A stretch of 64,000 nucleotides of DNA, taken from the NCBI RefSeq assembly GCF_007830735.1, contig NZ_VLLN01000009.1:84449-148448 (forward strand), given 5' to 3'. The stretch's first letter is position 1, and every line of letters begins with the position of its first letter. Below are positions 63,143 through 64,000 of the stretch, piece by piece. The notes below the pieces were generated by a model. The model made no database searches. It saw only the letters and a program-made list of their open reading frames with translations, and had not been told where the DNA came from. This DNA is from Geobacter argillaceus. Lineage in GTDB: Bacteria > Desulfobacterota > Desulfuromonadia > Geobacterales > DSM-12255. The position numbers and the translations under genes were made by a program.

Positions 63143-64000
63143 CTACCCCATTCTGCCCAGAAGCGGCACGATCAGGAGCGAGACGATGTTGATGATCTTG
63201 ATCATCGGGTTGACTGCCGGCCCGGCGGTGTCCTTGTACGGGTCGCCAACGGTGTCGCCGGTGACGGCCGCCTTGTGGGCGTCACCACCCTTGCCGCCAT
63301 GGTGGCCGTCTTCGATGTATTTCTTGGCATTGTCCCAGGCCCCGCCGCCGGTGGTCATGGAGATGGCGACAAAGATGCCGGTGACGATGGTCCCGACGAT
63401 CACCCCGCCCAGGGCCTTGGGTCCCAGGGTGAAGCCGATGATGATCGGGGCCGCGATCGGGATGATGCCGGGGATGACCATTTCCTTCAGGGCGGTTTTG
63501 GTGACGATGTCGACGCAGGCGGCGTAGTCGGGCTTGCCGGTCCCTTCCATGATTCCCTTGATCTCACGGAACTGGCGGCGGACTTCTTCAACGACCGAGC
63601 CGCCGGCTTTGCCGACCGCTTCCATGCAGAGAGCGGCAAAGTAGTACGGCAGCATGCCGCCGAGGAAGAGGCCGACGATGATGTACGGGTCGGACAGGGA
63701 GAATTCGATCTGCTGGCCGGCCAGTTTCAGTTCGTCCACGTAGGAGGTGAAGAGGATGACCGCAGCCAGGCCGGCGGAGCCGATGGCGTATCCCTTGGTG
63801 ACGGCCTTGGTGGTGTTGCCGACCGCGTCCAGCGGGTCGGTGACGGCCCGGACCGAGTCGTCCAGTTCGGCCATTTCCGCGATGCCGCCGGCGTTGTCGG
63901 TGATCGGGCCGTAGGCGTCCATGGCAACGACAATGCCGGTAAGGGAGAGCATGGAGACGGCGGCGACGGCGATGCCGTAGACCCCGGCGCTTTTGTAGGC
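63143..64000 (-). CDS. hppA: Membrane-bound proton-translocating pyrophosphatase, 5' part outside window
   Basis: This integral membrane pump couples pyrophosphate hydrolysis to ion export. The visible C-terminal 285 residues include [16 protein letters not shown] (a pyrophosphate/metal-binding block), [20 protein letters not shown], and a terminal segment ([20 protein letters not shown]) typical of the family. The frame stays open to base 64000, so the start is beyond the edge. A lysine in GNTTKA, rather than alanine, is the known mark of the potassium-independent subclass, which pumps protons. A terminator follows. Confidence 0.95.
   Translation of the reverse strand, partial: AYKSAGVYGIAVAAVSMLSLTGIVVAMDAYGPITDNAGGIAEMAELDDSVRAVTDPLDAVGNTTKAVTKGYAIGSAGLAAVILFTSYVDELKLAGQQIEFSLSDPYIIVGLFLGGMLPYYFAALCMEAVGKAGGSVVEEVRRQFREIKGIMEGTGKPDYAACVDIVTKTALKEMVIPGIIPIAAPIIIGFTLGPKALGGVIVGTIVTGIFVAISMTTGGGAWDNAKKYIEDGHHGGKGGDAHKAAVTGDTVGDPYKDTAGPAVNPMIKIINIVSLLIVPLLGRMG

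Overview
The window is a stretch of chromosome, high in G+C, most likely from a Geobacter-like member of the Desulfuromonadia. The evidence is a lipid-anchored decaheme cytochrome beside an MtrB/PioB-type outer-membrane barrel, the PrsK/PrsR regulator pair, a very large number of two-component proteins, a B12-dependent ribonucleotide reductase, and gene families typical of that group (YjfB, FlgM, a membrane pyrophosphatase). No rRNA, tRNA, CRISPR array or intact prophage was seen. The window cuts two genes: nrdJ at the left edge and hppA at the right edge.

Layout. 1-13 kb holds housekeeping and stress genes: nrdJ, a tandem GNAT protein, thioesterase, recQ, an NRDE protein, tag, a cupredoxin, superoxide dismutase, a Nudix hydrolase, a MarR regulator, a Pal-like lipoprotein, an M3 peptidase and an exported carbonic anhydrase. 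13.5-18.3 kb holds an M48 lipoprotein, OppB/OppC-type permeases and SppA. 18.3-24.8 kb carries a putative electron conduit (decaheme lipoprotein, barrel, ABC-type binding protein, lone receiver) and a lone MlaF-type ATPase. 25-31 kb carries TPR, histone-deacetylase-like, PrsR and PrsK genes, then a graveyard of two transposase fragments. 31-38 kb holds a Gate-domain membrane protein, nitroreductase, thioesterase, a cysteine-cluster protein, mutL, yjfB, amt behind a sigma-54-type promoter and flgM behind a sigma-28-type promoter. 38-44 kb is one minus-strand run in which heptose and dTDP-sugar genes sit between mreB and mreC.

Two regulatory blocks stand out. At 44.3-50.2 kb, genes that overlap or lie close together encode a kinase-like/P-loop fusion, a small membrane protein, an SLC5-type transporter fused to a SpoIIE/PP2C phosphatase, a STAS antagonist and an RsbW-type kinase: a partner-switching cassette with a transporter-like sensor. 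At 51.2-62.8 kb, a minus-strand operon encodes two histidine kinases, five receiver proteins (two with HD-GYP domains, one fused to a GspE/PilB-type ATPase with zinc ribbons) and an MglA-like GTPase. This looks like an undescribed circuit that could link phosphorylation, c-di-GMP and a small GTPase to a type IV pilus or secretion motor.

Several gene junctions are filled by short degenerate tandem repeats with a 7-base period, whose unit differs from site to site. Longer intergenic palindromes also occur. Promoter, operator and terminator calls are by eye. Start codons were chosen from ribosome binding sites and gene overlaps.
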